Assembly (NCBI GenBank): GCA_035236585.1
Contig: CP141135.1
Location: forward strand, 61,348,190-61,412,189
Direction: 5' to 3'
DNA from: Warburgia ugandensis
Lineage: Eukaryota > Streptophyta > Magnoliopsida > Canellales > Canellaceae
DNA: 64,000 nt
Program-made: the position numbers and the translations under genes
The notes under the pieces: generated by a model
Databases searched by the model: none
Told to the model about the DNA's origin: nothing
The model's input: the letters and a program-made list of their open reading frames with translations, nothing else
In this document: in pieces, positions 33,446-45,500 of the stretch
Layout: each line of letters opens with the position of its first letter
Numbering within the stretch: the stretch's first letter is position 1

Positions 33446-34972
33446 GTGGGGTGTTAAGGATGAGAAGTTAACCTTTTATATGTGAAGATAATTTAAAGGA
33501 TTAGGTTTTAGCATCTCTTAGTATAATGAAGTCCTTTCAGGTTGGTAAGTCTCTCGACTCAAAATATAGTCAGAAGCAGTTACTCTAGCAATCTCTAGGA
33601 GTAGATCCCGGATTAAGAGACCTTGCAGTTGCAATGAAGCAAGTATATAATCTTCATTTGGAAATTCTGGACTGGTTTGACATCTACAAAGGATTTAAAT
33701 TTGTGCATGCAATCTCGTTCTTCCCTGTTATTTTCTTTGGAATAACACCTCATTCCACTCTCTGCCATGTCACAAGAGTTAAGTGCATGATTTAAGGTCT
33801 TAGGTTTTAATTTGGTTTCAATCTCTTATTGGTGTTTTGTTCTGGTGTACCAACCAATGATGTCTTTAAACATGTCAAACAACTCAAATGGCTCTCTAGG
33901 CACTTACCACGTAGGGATCAGTAGCAAATAAAAAATCGAGATGACACAGCTATGTTTTTACCCTGAAAGAGGAAGAGCTACATGAAGCTGCTAGAACCAC
34001 TCACTTCACTGAAAAACCAACACATGGCAGCGAAGGCAGAAGTAACTAACTTATTCAAGTAATGATCATAATTTGTGCTCTCAACATACATGTTGTATAG
34101 CATGCCTCCTTTTGATCTTCATCCCTCCTGCCCGTCCATCCCCCATGATCACCCTCATTTTTGTGAAGTTATATAACCTGGATTATATCATCCACTGAGC
34201 TGAACTTTCAACCAGAGCAAGCGCTTCATCTTGCCCGATTGCTGAAGATCACCGTACCTTCCATGCATGCACTCCTCCAACCATAAGCATGGAACTTTAT
34301 CTATGCAGTGCCAGACCACCAAATACCATTATACACTTTATTTGAATATTGACCCCCATTATTACCATAATTGTGCACTTTATGCAGAATGTTTGCTTTC
34401 ATTATGATGACTGAGACCGAAAAAAGAAAAAACCATCTGCAGGAGATTTAAATAACTTTCAGTAAGTGATAGCAAGTTGAGACTGATTATAGTTATGGCT
34501 TATCTAAGCTGTACAGACAGAAATATGCTTACATGCAACAGTTTCAATCCTCCTTGAAAGAGAAACCCGATTAGTATCAATTAGTTCTAGATACCAAAAA
34601 AGGAACTCTGCTCCTTGGAAGTAGTGGTAGTTTTAGGACAAATGAGACAACACTCTTAACGTTCTTTATGCATTCAGCAAATTGTTAAAGAAAACATGCA
34701 AAACACTTCAGTTAAACATAATCACTTAGAAGTTCTGAACTTGGGAATATACATCAAATACATTGAGGTTAAATGGAAGTAGCAAACAGCCAAAAGGCAA
34801 GAACAATCAATAAAGTTAAAATTTTGAATTCAAAAGAAAAAATATGAATAATTGGTATCAAATAAACTCTCAATATGTCAATTATCCATTTGACTTGCAC
34901 AAGGAACAGAACTTGATGCATTTCATTTCTGCTGCTAAATGTTTTATTATCTAACCAGACAGTGAACCTCAC
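33445..34972. other. PLD intron 2 right end, nothing recognised
   Basis: AT-rich intron sequence with no motif or repeat seen on either strand. Confidence 0.5.
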
Positions 34973-35089
34973 CTGTTGCTTGAAGATACTAAGCTTGGCG
35001 CTGGCATAACGAGAACATAGTACACAGTGCACAGATGAATTTTTGAAGAACTTTCGAGTTTCTTCATCGTGGGTTTCCATGACACCTTC
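34973..35089 (-). CDS. PLD exon 2
   Basis: The exon has 39 codons between GATGCAG acceptor and CAG/GTGAGG donor, phase 0 at both ends. It reads EGVMETHDEETRKFF and then SRYASAKLSIFKQQ, a block specific to PLD delta-like proteins just before the first HKD motif. It is intact. Confidence 0.9.
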
Positions 35090-36198
35090 CTGCATCCAGA
35101 GCACTGTTTAATTAGTTCAGATTATTTCTAATATGAATGGTAGTGTGCAACACCATCTTCAAGACCAGTGTGGTTCCACTGTGAGACTGATCTTAAAACA
35201 AGTGGAGCCTCCTACCACCATAAACAGGTCCTCGGTTCCTACTACCTCCAAAAAATGGACAATAATGAGAAAATAGAAAAAGTAGTGTTATTTGTAACAA
35301 AGATCATCGCTCATTTGATATTCATGACAGCGAAATCTGGAAAGTACAATATGTAGTGTCTTTAAATTCTCCATCAGCTGGTTGAAAAAGATTCAACCTC
35401 AAGAGCATTCACACAAAGGGTTCTCCACCCTTACTTAGATGATTTTAACTTGTTTGATTAGTTCATTCATCAAACATTTGCAATTCCTTGACCACTAATC
35501 CAGGATAATTGGCAGGTCCACCTTTTGAGTCAAACTTTGACACAAGGTGAATGCTTTTAAAACTTTCAGCAGACAAATGGGCGTAAAACAGAATTACTGG
35601 TTGACCTGAATGCCAAATGTTATAGGGAAAACAGAAACACGAAGCAAGGACTCGGAAATTGGACAAATGTGGAAACCAAAAAGCACTATGAAGGCTATCT
35701 AGCCACTAGAAAGAAGTGAACAGAGAATGTGGGAAGAATCATGGAAATACTAGGCATGTAGGAAACCACATTCAAAGTGAATAGAAGAATTAGCATGGAG
35801 GTTTATTCATGGTTAATTAGGTTATCCATAACGTTTAGACATTAGATTTAATGTTAAATTGAATCTAGCTCTCAGGAGTTGCAACTTTGTGAAGAAAATT
35901 TCACATAGGCTTTATTTGAAACTTAAATGAGCTTTTCAACATTTAAAATAAATATGCTCCTCTGGCATCAAATGGTAAATGGATAACCATTAATGAAAGA
36001 ATATCATTTAAATAGGAAGCATCATCTTAATAAGGAGATGCAAACTGGAGGCTTTCTGCTAAATTTAGGAAGCAATAATAACTTAGTTTGCAAAGCAAGT
36101 TTTTCCATGAAACAGAACTTTCAACAGAATTAGGAAGCTTCCATGACTACGATTTAAAGCATAAACAGAAGACTATATGATTGCTAAGGAACCAATAC
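35090..36198. other. PLD intron 1, nothing recognised
   Basis: The 1.1 kb intron has no visible insertion. It is the least disturbed of the longer introns. Confidence 0.6.
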
Positions 36199-37137
36199 CA
36201 TTTTCAAGTGGACATTGTCATGTGAGGTTTTGTCATCCCAAATAAGAATAACCACACGAACGCCTTCTTGTGTCTTGTACTTCAGCAAATCACCAAGGCA
36301 CATCTCTCCAGCACTAGTTGGTTCTCTTACAAGCTTAACACAGTGAAAAACTGACCAGCCAACAATATAGATAAGGTGATGAGCTTCCAACAATGCATGG
36401 CAGATGTCTTCCCAACATTTACTGTGCTGAAAAATCTTTCCACCGTCAAGCAGAATTTCGGGAAGCATTTCATCAGGCAAATGAGGATCTTGATACAGGG
36501 TAATATTCTCCCTTTTGTGAAGTGGAAAGTATGTATTGGGCACCCCTAGGTAATCTGGCCCAACACCAACACCACCTTTATATAAAGGGTTGCTTTCAAT
36601 AAGCCTAAACTGCAAAGAGAGAAGCAACTCTGGACGCCGTTTTGAAGTATTTTCATATGAACCATCCAATGGGAACCACCCTTCAATTTTTTCCCCTGAA
36701 AGGATGTCCTCGACAGGTATTCCAACTATTCCAATGAGTTGTGCCCCAAGAATGTCATTATCCTTAACCTGAAACTCCACTTTTGCAACTTGCTGAGCCA
36801 CTGGGATAGAGAAACGCTCATCCCATTCCGGGTCCTCACAGTTGGCAATGACTCTAGTTTGGCCCACTGTTGCCCCTCCTAGACAAACAGATACATAAGG
36901 GTCACTGGTTATTATTTTATGCCTGGTCCTGTGTTTATCATTTTTACCAAAGGGTGACATACAAGATCCAAACATAGTAAAACACCTTCTCATCCTATCT
37001 GATGCCAAATCCATATTTGGAAGGCGTCGGGCTTCCAAAATCCACAAATCCAAGTCACCATGCAAGAACGCTATCCTCTGCAATGTCCCACATCTGTTCC
37101 CAAGAGTCTCTGATGCATCAATCAAGCCACCAGCCAT
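36199..37137 (-). CDS. PLD exon 1: C2 domain and N-terminal catalytic region
   Basis: The exon has 313 codons from ATG at 37137 to a GTATTG donor at 36198. After about 25 unusual N-terminal residues comes LHGDLDLWILEARRLPNMD, the start of the C2 domain, followed by TSDPYVSVCLGG and FQVKDNDILGAQLIG (C2 strands). The catalytic part starts with NTYFPLHKRENITLYQDPH, then CWEDICHALLEAHHLIYIVGW and GVRVVILIWDDKTSHDN. No stop or frameshift is present. The N-terminal extension before the C2 domain (MAGGLIDASETLGNRCG) is longer than I would expect, so a downstream in-frame start is possible, but no other ATG precedes the C2 motif. Confidence 0.9.
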
Positions 37138-38786
37138 TGGGAACTACCAACAGAAGAGGCTATACCAGAATAACATTGACAATGCATATAGTTCTCCCAG
37201 ACAACATCCACGTGGCAGTTTTAAGACAGCGTGAAAGTCTATGCCCAGGCTGGACCCAATTCCAAATGTCAATAAGCAAAATTGTGAAGTATGCTAAAGA
37301 CTCCTTTTTCCATATCTGCAAAATGTTGATGCAAGAACTGGATCTTCACTGAAATATCCAAATAGAAATGTATCATCATCAAAGGAAGAATAACAGACAC
37401 AGACATGTATACATATATGTTATTTACTAAGACAAAATTCCATCCAAAAATTCCAAGATCATGCATATTTTGGAGCATGTCATTGCTAACCAAGTCCTAT
37501 AATGAATCTTCTGCTAAAACAAGGCAATAATTAGAATCTGCAACAAAATCTGCTTTTTGGGAGGCTCAAGTGTTAGTGACATGTTAATTTAACCCAAAGC
37601 AAGAAACAGTTAACAACCAGAACCAGAAATGCAATATTTCCATAAAGGTTTAAATCAACCACTGACACCAAGTGTGAAAATGAGAAAGAACAGAACCTCA
37701 GAACCCAGTTCTGGAGTACTCATGCTCACCCAGATACATACTGGACAATCTCAGACAAGCATAACAAAAAAAAGGTTGAAAACAAGAGATGAAAGAAGAG
37801 TTGTCTAGTAACACCAAAACATCGGACTAAACCAATCATTGAGACTCCACCAGATATGTAACAACATAAGTTTCGAGAACACAGCAATAAGATGCCATAA
37901 AGCCCATTATGCATCAAGCCAGATATAGAAACAAACAGAATAACAACCAAAACATGATTTTGTACCGTACTGTGTCCTCATTTTTCATGATTAGAAGCCT
38001 ATTCTTACTTATCCATTAAAATCAATCAAAATGGAACAGAAACCCAGAGACTGGGACAAAAATCCTAGCGACTTTATAATTCATTTATTGAACGCCAATT
38101 AAAAGCACAGTAGCAGCCGCCTGTAATGAACATCCTTGGAGAGACCAAAATTGCAGAGCACGTCAAAGAAATCCAACCAAGCATGAATCAAAGCAGAACC
38201 ATAAAATCCATCATAAATGCAAGAAATGAAGGTCCAAGGACAACCCGGACGTCAATTTCTAACTCTCATTTGCAAGGCATTCGTTAATTTAATTCAACAA
38301 CTGAAAGCCAACCAACCAACCATGAAAATTTCTAAGCACAGCAAGCCAATGATCTCAAAAGCAGATAATAGAAAACCATGAAGAAGCAGAGATTCTAAGA
38401 AAATTATATCATTCTTAACAAATAAGCATCCATCAGGCATGACCCACATCAGATGACAATCAGAACACATAATTGAGGATCATAGAATGTCTCGGAGAGA
38501 GCAGCAGAGATAACACAAAGGAAAACCAAATTCTCCGGCCACCAAATGCCACGGATTATCAAAACAAACAGAACAAACCAGCTTAAAGGGAAGATAAATA
38601 ATTGAAATGGGGACTTCAGAACAACCCAAATCGTTGAACCACATGCTCAAGTCACAAAAAAAGAGAAGCAGGAACATTAGAATTTTCAGAGTAACTCGGG
38701 TCCAGTTTTCTGCTCCATTAGACTAGAACAACAAAATTGGAAATAACAACTTCAAAGAAATGTCACTTGGGTTGAGCAGTCTCTAC
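37138..38786 (-). other. Probable 5'UTR intron of the PLD gene
   Basis: A donor CTCAG/GTAGAG at 38787/38786 faces an acceptor TTGGTAG ending at 37144, six bases before the main ATG. The sequence between is AT-rich and has no coding motif. Introns in the 5'UTR are common in plant genes. I inferred this without transcript data. Confidence 0.5.
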
Positions 38787-38973
38787 CTGAGGAATGGATG
38801 AGTCCACCGATCAAAAGCCAGGAAACTGCCCGGGTTGGTAGGAGTGAAAGAAAAAGAAGAAAAGGGGAGAAAGAAGAAGATGAAAGGGTGAGGACGGGGA
38901 ATGCGGATCGGAATGGGAATGGGAATGGGAACGGGAGGACTTCAGACGGTTGGGGAAATACAGGCGTCGCCAT
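38787..38973 (-). CDS. Upstream ORF overlapping the PLD start codon
   Basis: ATG at 38971-38973 is in strong plant start context (GCCATGGCG). The frame reads MATPVFPQPSEVLP then a repeated Phe-Pro run caused by a GGGAAT-type repeat on the other strand. If the leader is spliced from 38787 to 37143, the frame continues past the main ATG in another frame and stops at a TGA about 18 bases into the coding sequence, giving roughly 70 codons. Such an overlapping uORF would be expected to reduce translation of the main protein. The protein is not of a known family and may matter only as a regulator. Confidence 0.4.
38915..38935 (+). repeat. GGGAAT repeat, G-quadruplex candidate in the PLD leader
   Basis: Four GGG tracts separated by three bases lie on the plus strand (38915, 38921, 38927 and 38933), with further GG runs beside them. 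The transcript of the PLD gene would carry the C-rich complement. This is the source of the Phe-Pro repeat in the uORF. Confidence 0.7.
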
Positions 38974-39030
38974 GGCCGATGCACCGCGCGGTTACGTTGC
39001 CGACCCGATTTCCCGCGGGAATTTAACCAA

Positions 39031-39037
39031 ATTTATA
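39031..39037 (-). promoter_or_regulatory. TATA box of the PLD promoter
   Basis: The minus strand reads CATTATAAATTTGG here, a good TATA box. The predicted start about 30 bases downstream falls near 39000, just ahead of the pyrimidine-rich leader. An inverted CCAAT motif lies about 65 bases further upstream (near 39102-39106). Confidence 0.5.
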
Positions 39038-39424
39038 ATGCACAACTCCAGAGTTGGGACTACTGCAGGAGGAAAATGCCGGGTCCATGTTTTCTTTGGA
39101 CGGCCAATGGCAAATGGCGATGGAGACACGGGCGGGAAAATGCTAAAAAGAAGGCAACCAATACTATTCATCTTCCGATAAGGCATTGCTTTTAGGAGGA
39201 CTGTTAAATGGACGCCCAACGTGAACCATCCCATTGATAAGCTTCCATAAATGCTGGATTTACCCGCAGCCACATGGATTCCTGGGACGGGAACCGGCTG
39301 CTCAGAACCTAGACAATTGCCCAGTTTTCCTAGATTGCGGGGACGATTTCACATAATCATTGCTAGAGGAAAAGAGTAACGGCAATGGGGGATTTTAAGG
39401 CAATTTTTTTCTTTCAGATCGTTA

Positions 39425-39560
39425 CAATGCACAAAACGGTAAAAGTTATGTCACGTGGCCTTAAGATTACGGGTTCAAGGCGTGAAAACAGTCTTTTACA
39501 AAAATGCAAGATAACACTGTATATTATAGGCTGTTGTGGTCCGCCCCTTCCCTAGACCCC
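39425..39560 (+). mobile_element. Degraded Au-like SINE
   Basis: The plus strand has CACGTGGCCTTAAGATTACG, GGGTTCAAGGCGTG (B box), AAACAGTCTTTTACAAAAAT and GTTGTGGTCCGCCCCTTCCC, matching the Au SINE body. The first bases and the tail are lost. It ends right beside the repeat-unit array. Confidence 0.8.
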
Positions 39561-41615
39561 TCATTGGCCATACTTAGATGACCTATGACCCGAAAATCTC
39601 ATCCAAACCAAGTTAGAAGATTTATATCATTCATAGGCATATAGAGTTTGGACCCACATTTTAGATGATCTAAGTCAATTCAACACATACACCATATAAG
39701 AGTTGAGCTTACATGCTAGAAATATAAACCATTTAAATCCAAGGTCACATAAAAGTTGGGTCCACATTTTAGAAGATCCAAACCATTCAAATAATAAGTC
39801 ACGTAAGATTTTAGGTCATCGGCCATCTAAGTCGTGACCAACGACGTGAATGGTATAGATCTTCTAAAATGTGGGTTGGCTTGGATGTATTACTAACAGA
39901 AGATATTTTATTGCAATTGTAAGATTATTATATGGTTTAATATCTTTGAGTCCTAGTTTTTTTTTGTTTGTTTATATTAGTTAAATTTTAGGCTCATGGG
40001 GGTGGATTTCACGGTGCGTGTAAATTGAAAACCCACCCTCACCCCTTTCCCATTGCCATCCCTATATTTTGTTGATCCAAACTTAAATGCTATGTGCCAA
40101 AAATGTTTGATAGTATTAAAATTATAACTAGACATCCTTCGAAAGTAATAACTTTAAGTTGTCCATTTTTAACCATTGACATCATTGATCATCCTTAAAT
40201 GATTACGACTCAAAAATATCCTCCAAACCATTTTAAAAGATTTATATCATTCATAGACATATAGAGTTGAGCCCACATTTTAGAAGATCTAAATCAGTTC
40301 AACTCATAGGTCACATAAGAGTAAGGTCCACGTTTTAGAACAACCAAACCATTCAAATAATATGTCATGTAAGATTTTAAGTCATCGACCATCTAAGTCA
40401 TGATCAACAATATGAATGGTTTATATCTTCTAAAATGTGGGTTGGCTTTGATGTATTACTAGCCAAAGATGTCTTACTATAATTGTAAGATTATTGCATA
40501 CCTTAACATCTTTGAGTCACAGCTTTTTTAGTTTAGATTACTTAAATATTAGGCCCAGGGTGTGGATTACGGGCCCGCGACAAATTGAAAACCCACCCTC
40601 ACTCCGTTGCCATCGCTATATTTTATTGATCCAAACTTAAAAGCTAAATGCCAAAAATGTTTGACAGTATTCAAATTATAAGTTGACATCCTTCATAAGT
40701 AATAACTTTAAGTTGCCCATTTTGTATAACATCTAAACCATTGACATCATTGACCATGTGTAGATGACTTATGACCTGAAAATCTCATCCAAACCATGTT
40801 AGATGATTTATACCATCCATAGGTATGTAGAGTTGGGACCACATTTTAGAAGATCTAAGTCAGTTCAACTCACGGGCCATATAAGAGATGAGCTTACATG
40901 TTAGAAGATATAAACTATTTAAATCATACATCAATAAGAGTCGGGTCCACATTTTAGAAGATCTGAACCATTCAAATAATAGGTCACGTAAGATTTTAGG
41001 CCATCGCCCATCTAAGTCATGATCCACTGTGTGAATGGTTTAAATCTTCTAAAATGTGGGTTGGCTTTGATATATTACTAACAAAAGATATCTTATTGTA
41101 ATTGTAAAATTATTACATAGTTTAACATCTTTAAGTCATAGCTTTTTTTAGTTTAGATTAGTTAAATATTAGGCCCAAGTATGTCCTTATAACTTGTACT
41201 CTTTGGTCTAATGGGCCAAAATATACTACGTAGGGTTTTTTACTAGAAAATGAGAAGTGTTATAATGATCTTTTAAGTAGTCATCTATTGAAGAACATAA
41301 AAACTTGAAATAGGGAGTCGCATGGTGTCCCACATATATTTCGTAGTATGCACATCACCAACCTTTATATATAAGCAGGTCCCACTAGGGAGGGCTAAGA
41401 AATATACATTGTAAAAAGTTAAGGCTAAATTTTAGATTATCGTTCTCAAAGGGAAATAGACAAATCCCATCTAAAATAAATTTTAGAACTAAGGTGGATG
41501 GCCATAAATGAGGAGTACTTAAGCTACTTCACTATATATCTGTATTCAAGGACAAAATCTTCTAATGGATATTTCTTTTTAAGCAATTACATATAAAATA
41601 GAGAGAGAAATAGAG

Positions 41616-41617
<2 letters not shown>

Positions 41618-41652
<35 letters not shown>
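41618..41652. repeat. AT microsatellite
   Basis: About 17 AT units within the third repeat unit. Confidence 0.9.
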
Positions 41653-41655
<3 letters not shown>

Positions 41656-41751
41656 TGTGGTGCGTAATATTCTAAAAGTAATCAAGCTAGTAGCTAGATC
41701 AAGGAGCTTTGTTGGTGTGTAGAATGGAGGGGGGCAGGGCAATTGAAAACC

Positions 41752-41785
41752 CACCCCTACCCCCACCCCCACCCCCACCCCCAAC
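41752..41785 (-). repeat. CCCCCA repeat, G-quadruplex candidate on the minus strand
   Basis: Four CCCCCA-type steps on the plus strand, flanked by more C runs. The minus strand reads GGGGGT repeated, a strong G-quadruplex motif. The homologous places in the other units have only one or two C runs, so the repeat expanded in this unit. Confidence 0.75.
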
Positions 41786-42509
41786 CCATTGCCATCTCTA
41801 TATTTTATTGATCCGAGCTTAAAAGCTACGCGACAAAAATGTTTAATAGTATTAAAATTATAACTAGACATCATTTACAAGTAATAACTTCAAGTTGCAC
41901 ATTTTTTAGAGTATCTAAACCATGGACATCATTGACCATACTTAGATGACCTATGACCCGAAAATCTCATCCAAACCATGTTAGAAGATTTATATCATTC
42001 ATAGGCATGTAGAGTTTGGACCCACATTTTAGAAGATCTAAGTCAGTTCAACTCATAGGTCATATAAGAGTTGAGCCTACATGCTAGAAGATATAAACCA
42101 TTTAAATCATAGGTCACATAAGAGTTGGGTTCATATTTTAAAAGATCCAAACCATTCAAATAATAAGTCATGTAAGATTTTAGATCATCAGCCATCTAAG
42201 TCATGACCAACGACGTGAATGGTATAGATCTTCTAAAATGTGGGTTGGCTTGGATGTATTACTAACAGAAGATATCTTATTGTATTTGTAAGATTATTTT
42301 ATAGCTTAATATCTTTGAGTCATAGCTTTATTTAGTTTAGATTAGCTAAATATTAGGCCCAAGTATGCCCTTATAATTTAGACTCTTTGCTCTAATTGTC
42401 TAAAATGTATCGTATAGGATTTTTTAGTAGAAAATGAGAGATGTTATAATGATCTTTTCCCTAGTTATCTATTGGAAAACATAAAAGCTTTAAACATAGA
42501 GTCGCATGG

Positions 42510-45500
42510 TGTAATGGCTTGCATTTTTAAGAAATAAAGAAATTACGTTTTTTATGGTTATTACGAATTTTTTTGCCATGTGAAGAAAACCATTACAAAT
42601 GGCTAAACATGATAATTTGACAGTTATAGAAAAAGGGTGTAAATGCACCATTAAAAAATTGAAGAGTTACAAATATGTAATAAATTGGGAAAACCATTAC
42701 AAAGAAAGCTTCCATAAAAGAAACAAAGAAAATGGAAAGAAAAGTTTAGGAATGTGAAATAGTGGGAGAGGAAGAAGGGGAGTGCGTGAGACAAAAAGAA
42801 AAGAGAAAAGGAAAGAAAAAAAAAAGAAGAAGGAAAAGAAGATCAAGAGGAAAAGCAGAGATCTGAAATTTACATCAAATGAATTAGAAGCAGAGGAATT
42901 TGCATTAAAGAAAATCACATTTTGAGGTAGGGAATCTAGATCTAGATCACTGTTTTCTTTTGAAAAGAAAAAAAAAAAAAAATTTGATCTTTATCGATTG
43001 TTTTTGGAATGAAGTTGTATTGAAAGTTCCTTGGAATGTAAATGCATATATGCTTGATAAATTTCTAGATGATAATCATGTGGTAAATGTTTAGATTAGA
43101 TATATGGCTTTGAATAGTTGTGCATGATCCATGGATATATGTTTAGATCGAAGAATTTTCTTTTGATTTTTAATTTGGTAGACGACGCATAATATATAAA
43201 TGTGTATGCGTTTCATTTTAATTGAATACCATGCACATATTCATGATGAGAGTGCATGTTGAATCTTGCATGGTGTGCAACGCATGGAGTTTTACCAACT
43301 ATAGCATGCACTAATATATGCTTAATTCCATGTGCATTTGATAAAGATTAAATGCTTTAAATACTAAAAATTTTCCAAGCGTACTGTACACCAGATTTTT
43401 GTAGGTATATAATGTTTAATGAAAAATTATATATATATAAAAATATAAAAATAAAAATCAGATGCATCATATTTCACAACTAACTTGAGAGCATGGCATG
43501 TCTAGAAAAGAAAGTGCCTAGGTGCATTATATATTGAACAAGGCTCAAGTATATGGCGTACTGGTTATAACAATCACACCTTATCTTGAATAAGGTAAAA
43601 TAAAAAGTAAGAATACTTAACAATTTTTGAAACACGCATTATACTAAAAGTTTTAATTTGGGTACCATTCCCCAAGGGATCTAACGCATGAGATATTAGA
43701 AGTATTATTAAAAGAGAACAGGTTTTCTAAACCATGCTAAGTGTCTAATGCATGAGATATGAAAATCATACCATACATTTAAGTAAGTTCATACACATAA
43801 TCAATACAATCCAGCAGCAACAAATTACAAATTTGGGTTCACATGCATGTCACTATGGATAGGAATTTGATGCATGGCAAGACAATTTCTGTTAAATTCA
43901 GGGCATGCCATACTAGACTGTAACGCACAAACTATTGAAAACTAAATTTCTTATAGGTATCTTGTACCTCTGGGCATATGACAACTTAGACCGGAAAATT
44001 TTATCATACATTATTAAGGCTTATACGAACAGTACTTTGGATTTTACGGTTGTGATGTGCATCGGTTAGAATCCAGCCTAATCGACCAAGCCTAGTAAAC
44101 AAGTGTGGCATTGGAATACCAAAGTATTTTGGAAGTATTGTTAGTTTTTATTTTAAATTTTTGCATGCACATACACGTAGCTATGATTTGACTTCATGTT
44201 AAGAAAGTCTAGCCGCGCCATACATGGATGCATGGTGCATTGAAGAAATTCTAGCCGCACCATACATTGATGCATGGTGCATTGAAGAAATTTTGAAATT
44301 CTAGCCGCACCATATACTGTGTGAAGTTCAAACAAAAAGGGCATATGGGACAGTCTTTGGAGTGTGCAGTGAGTTGGACTAGACTTAGGTAGATACATGT
44401 GTTGAGCATTGTATAGAAAACACGTGTATGGATATGAGCAGAGATTAGCGACTAGGCCCACGCACTAAACAGAAAATCAATACACATATAATTAGCGTTA
44501 ACAGATGCATAGGCATTAAATTGATAGAAAACATATTGTAACACCCAAATGCATGAGTAGTGGGTATTGACCAGCCTATGGACACCTAGTTGTATTTAGC
44601 ACATGATGCCTTGGACAATGAAATTCCATGGTATACCAATCAAAGTCAGGAGCATATCACATTTCATATGATAGTCACACATTACACTAATCAAAGATCG
44701 CGCTAGGCTTAGGCTTGTGAGCATCAATCAGTGATTGGTGATTAATTAGTAAATAGGCATATGGGTCTTAAATAGTGACTAATAAATAAAAGAATGGAGA
44801 TAAAGCACTGTTGATACTTAATGCATCAAGTCATGTTTTGGGTATACTTTGCATGATTAGCATATTATTAGATGTATAATATAATACTTAGAAATGTTAA
44901 ATTGGTATCTTAATGTACGAAATTGGTAGTTGGTGGTTGGATTAGATTCCAGTTTTAAAGTATAATAGCTAATATTATATTCTTGGAAGATTGTGGATTT
45001 ATTTTTAGTAGAACTTATGTATAGTTTGAAAGTGTGTCTTGCTTAAAGCACACAACTAATATAATGCCCTTGGACTCTATTGTCATTCCTAGTTTAGTCA
45101 ACCATTGAAATGTTATGTATGATATTAAATTGATTTCCAAGAAAATTTCACATACTTATGTTTTAAGTTGATTTGGGAATAAATATGAATGAAATTTATT
45201 AGTCTATTGAAACTTCATAAATTGATCTTCAAGAATATGTATATGCTTGAAATCAACAATAGTAAATTCACAAATTATTGAGGTGCATATTATTTGATAT
45301 TATCGAACTCTTGTGCAATGGAACCTAATAAGAAGAAGAAGAAAATCAGGAGACTCTTAAGAGTTGATCCTGGTTCAAGGATGTTATGTCACATCCCATG
45401 GTTGCTATACTAGGGAGTCAGTTGGCCACTAACTTCTAAATAGGTACCAGCCTATAATAGGCATATTTGATGAGGGTATGTTACATGGGAGGACTACCCT

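Larger units (their letters stand above)
9213..37137 (-). pseudogene. Phospholipase D, delta type; nonsense-interrupted and 3'-incomplete
   Basis: This is a plant C2-type phospholipase D. The family cleaves membrane phospholipids to phosphatidic acid in a calcium-dependent way, and delta isoforms act at the plasma membrane in stress signalling. Eight coding exons were placed by hand: 36199-37137, 34973-35089, 26782-26976, 19951-20214, 19774-19842, 19494-19641, 15838-15986 and 9213-9383. All junctions are GT/AG and the phases join into one frame of 684 codons. Exon 1 has the C2 domain. Exon 3 has the first HKD motif (HQKCVLVD). Exon 6 has the conserved IENQYF block. Family members have about 850 residues, so roughly 170-180 C-terminal residues with the second HKD motif are missing, either left of the window, in the gap, or lost. 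A TGA at 26905-26907 interrupts exon 3. It is otherwise well conserved, so decay is recent, or the stop is an allele or assembly error. The delta assignment over other C2-PLDs rests on the long spacer after the C2 start and the exon sequences. Confidence 0.85.
38787..39005 (-). other. Probable PLD 5'UTR exon
   Basis: On the minus strand this is a pyrimidine-rich leader (runs of TTCTTCTTTCTCC) that ends in a good splice donor at 38787. It lies just downstream of a TATA box, and it and its surroundings are the most GC- and CpG-rich part of the window (about 38810-39060), as expected for an active plant promoter. The start site is estimated from the TATA position only. Confidence 0.5.
39550..42510. 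repeat. Array of four related units with internal inverted repeats
   Basis: Units begin near 39550, 40190, 40750 and 41930, each with GACCATACTTAGATGACCTA-like sequence, AATCTCATCCAAACCA, GAGTTGAGCTTACATGCTAG and AATAATAAGTCACGTAAGAT. Inside each unit CCCACATTTTAGAAGATC occurs forward and its complement GATCTTCTAAAATGTGGG follows about 250 bases later, so each can fold back. The third unit has an extra part (41170-41730). Units one and two lack it. This looks like a MITE or foldback family that spread as a cluster. Confidence 0.75.

Noticed and set aside
41587..41874. Minus-strand frame with Gly-Val repeats
   Set aside because: The repeat is the translation of the CCCCCA tract and the AT microsatellite.
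42697..42918. Phe/Leu-rich minus-strand frame that looks like a membrane peptide
   Set aside because: It is the complement of an A- and G-rich tract inside the 3.84 kb insertion. Low complexity only.
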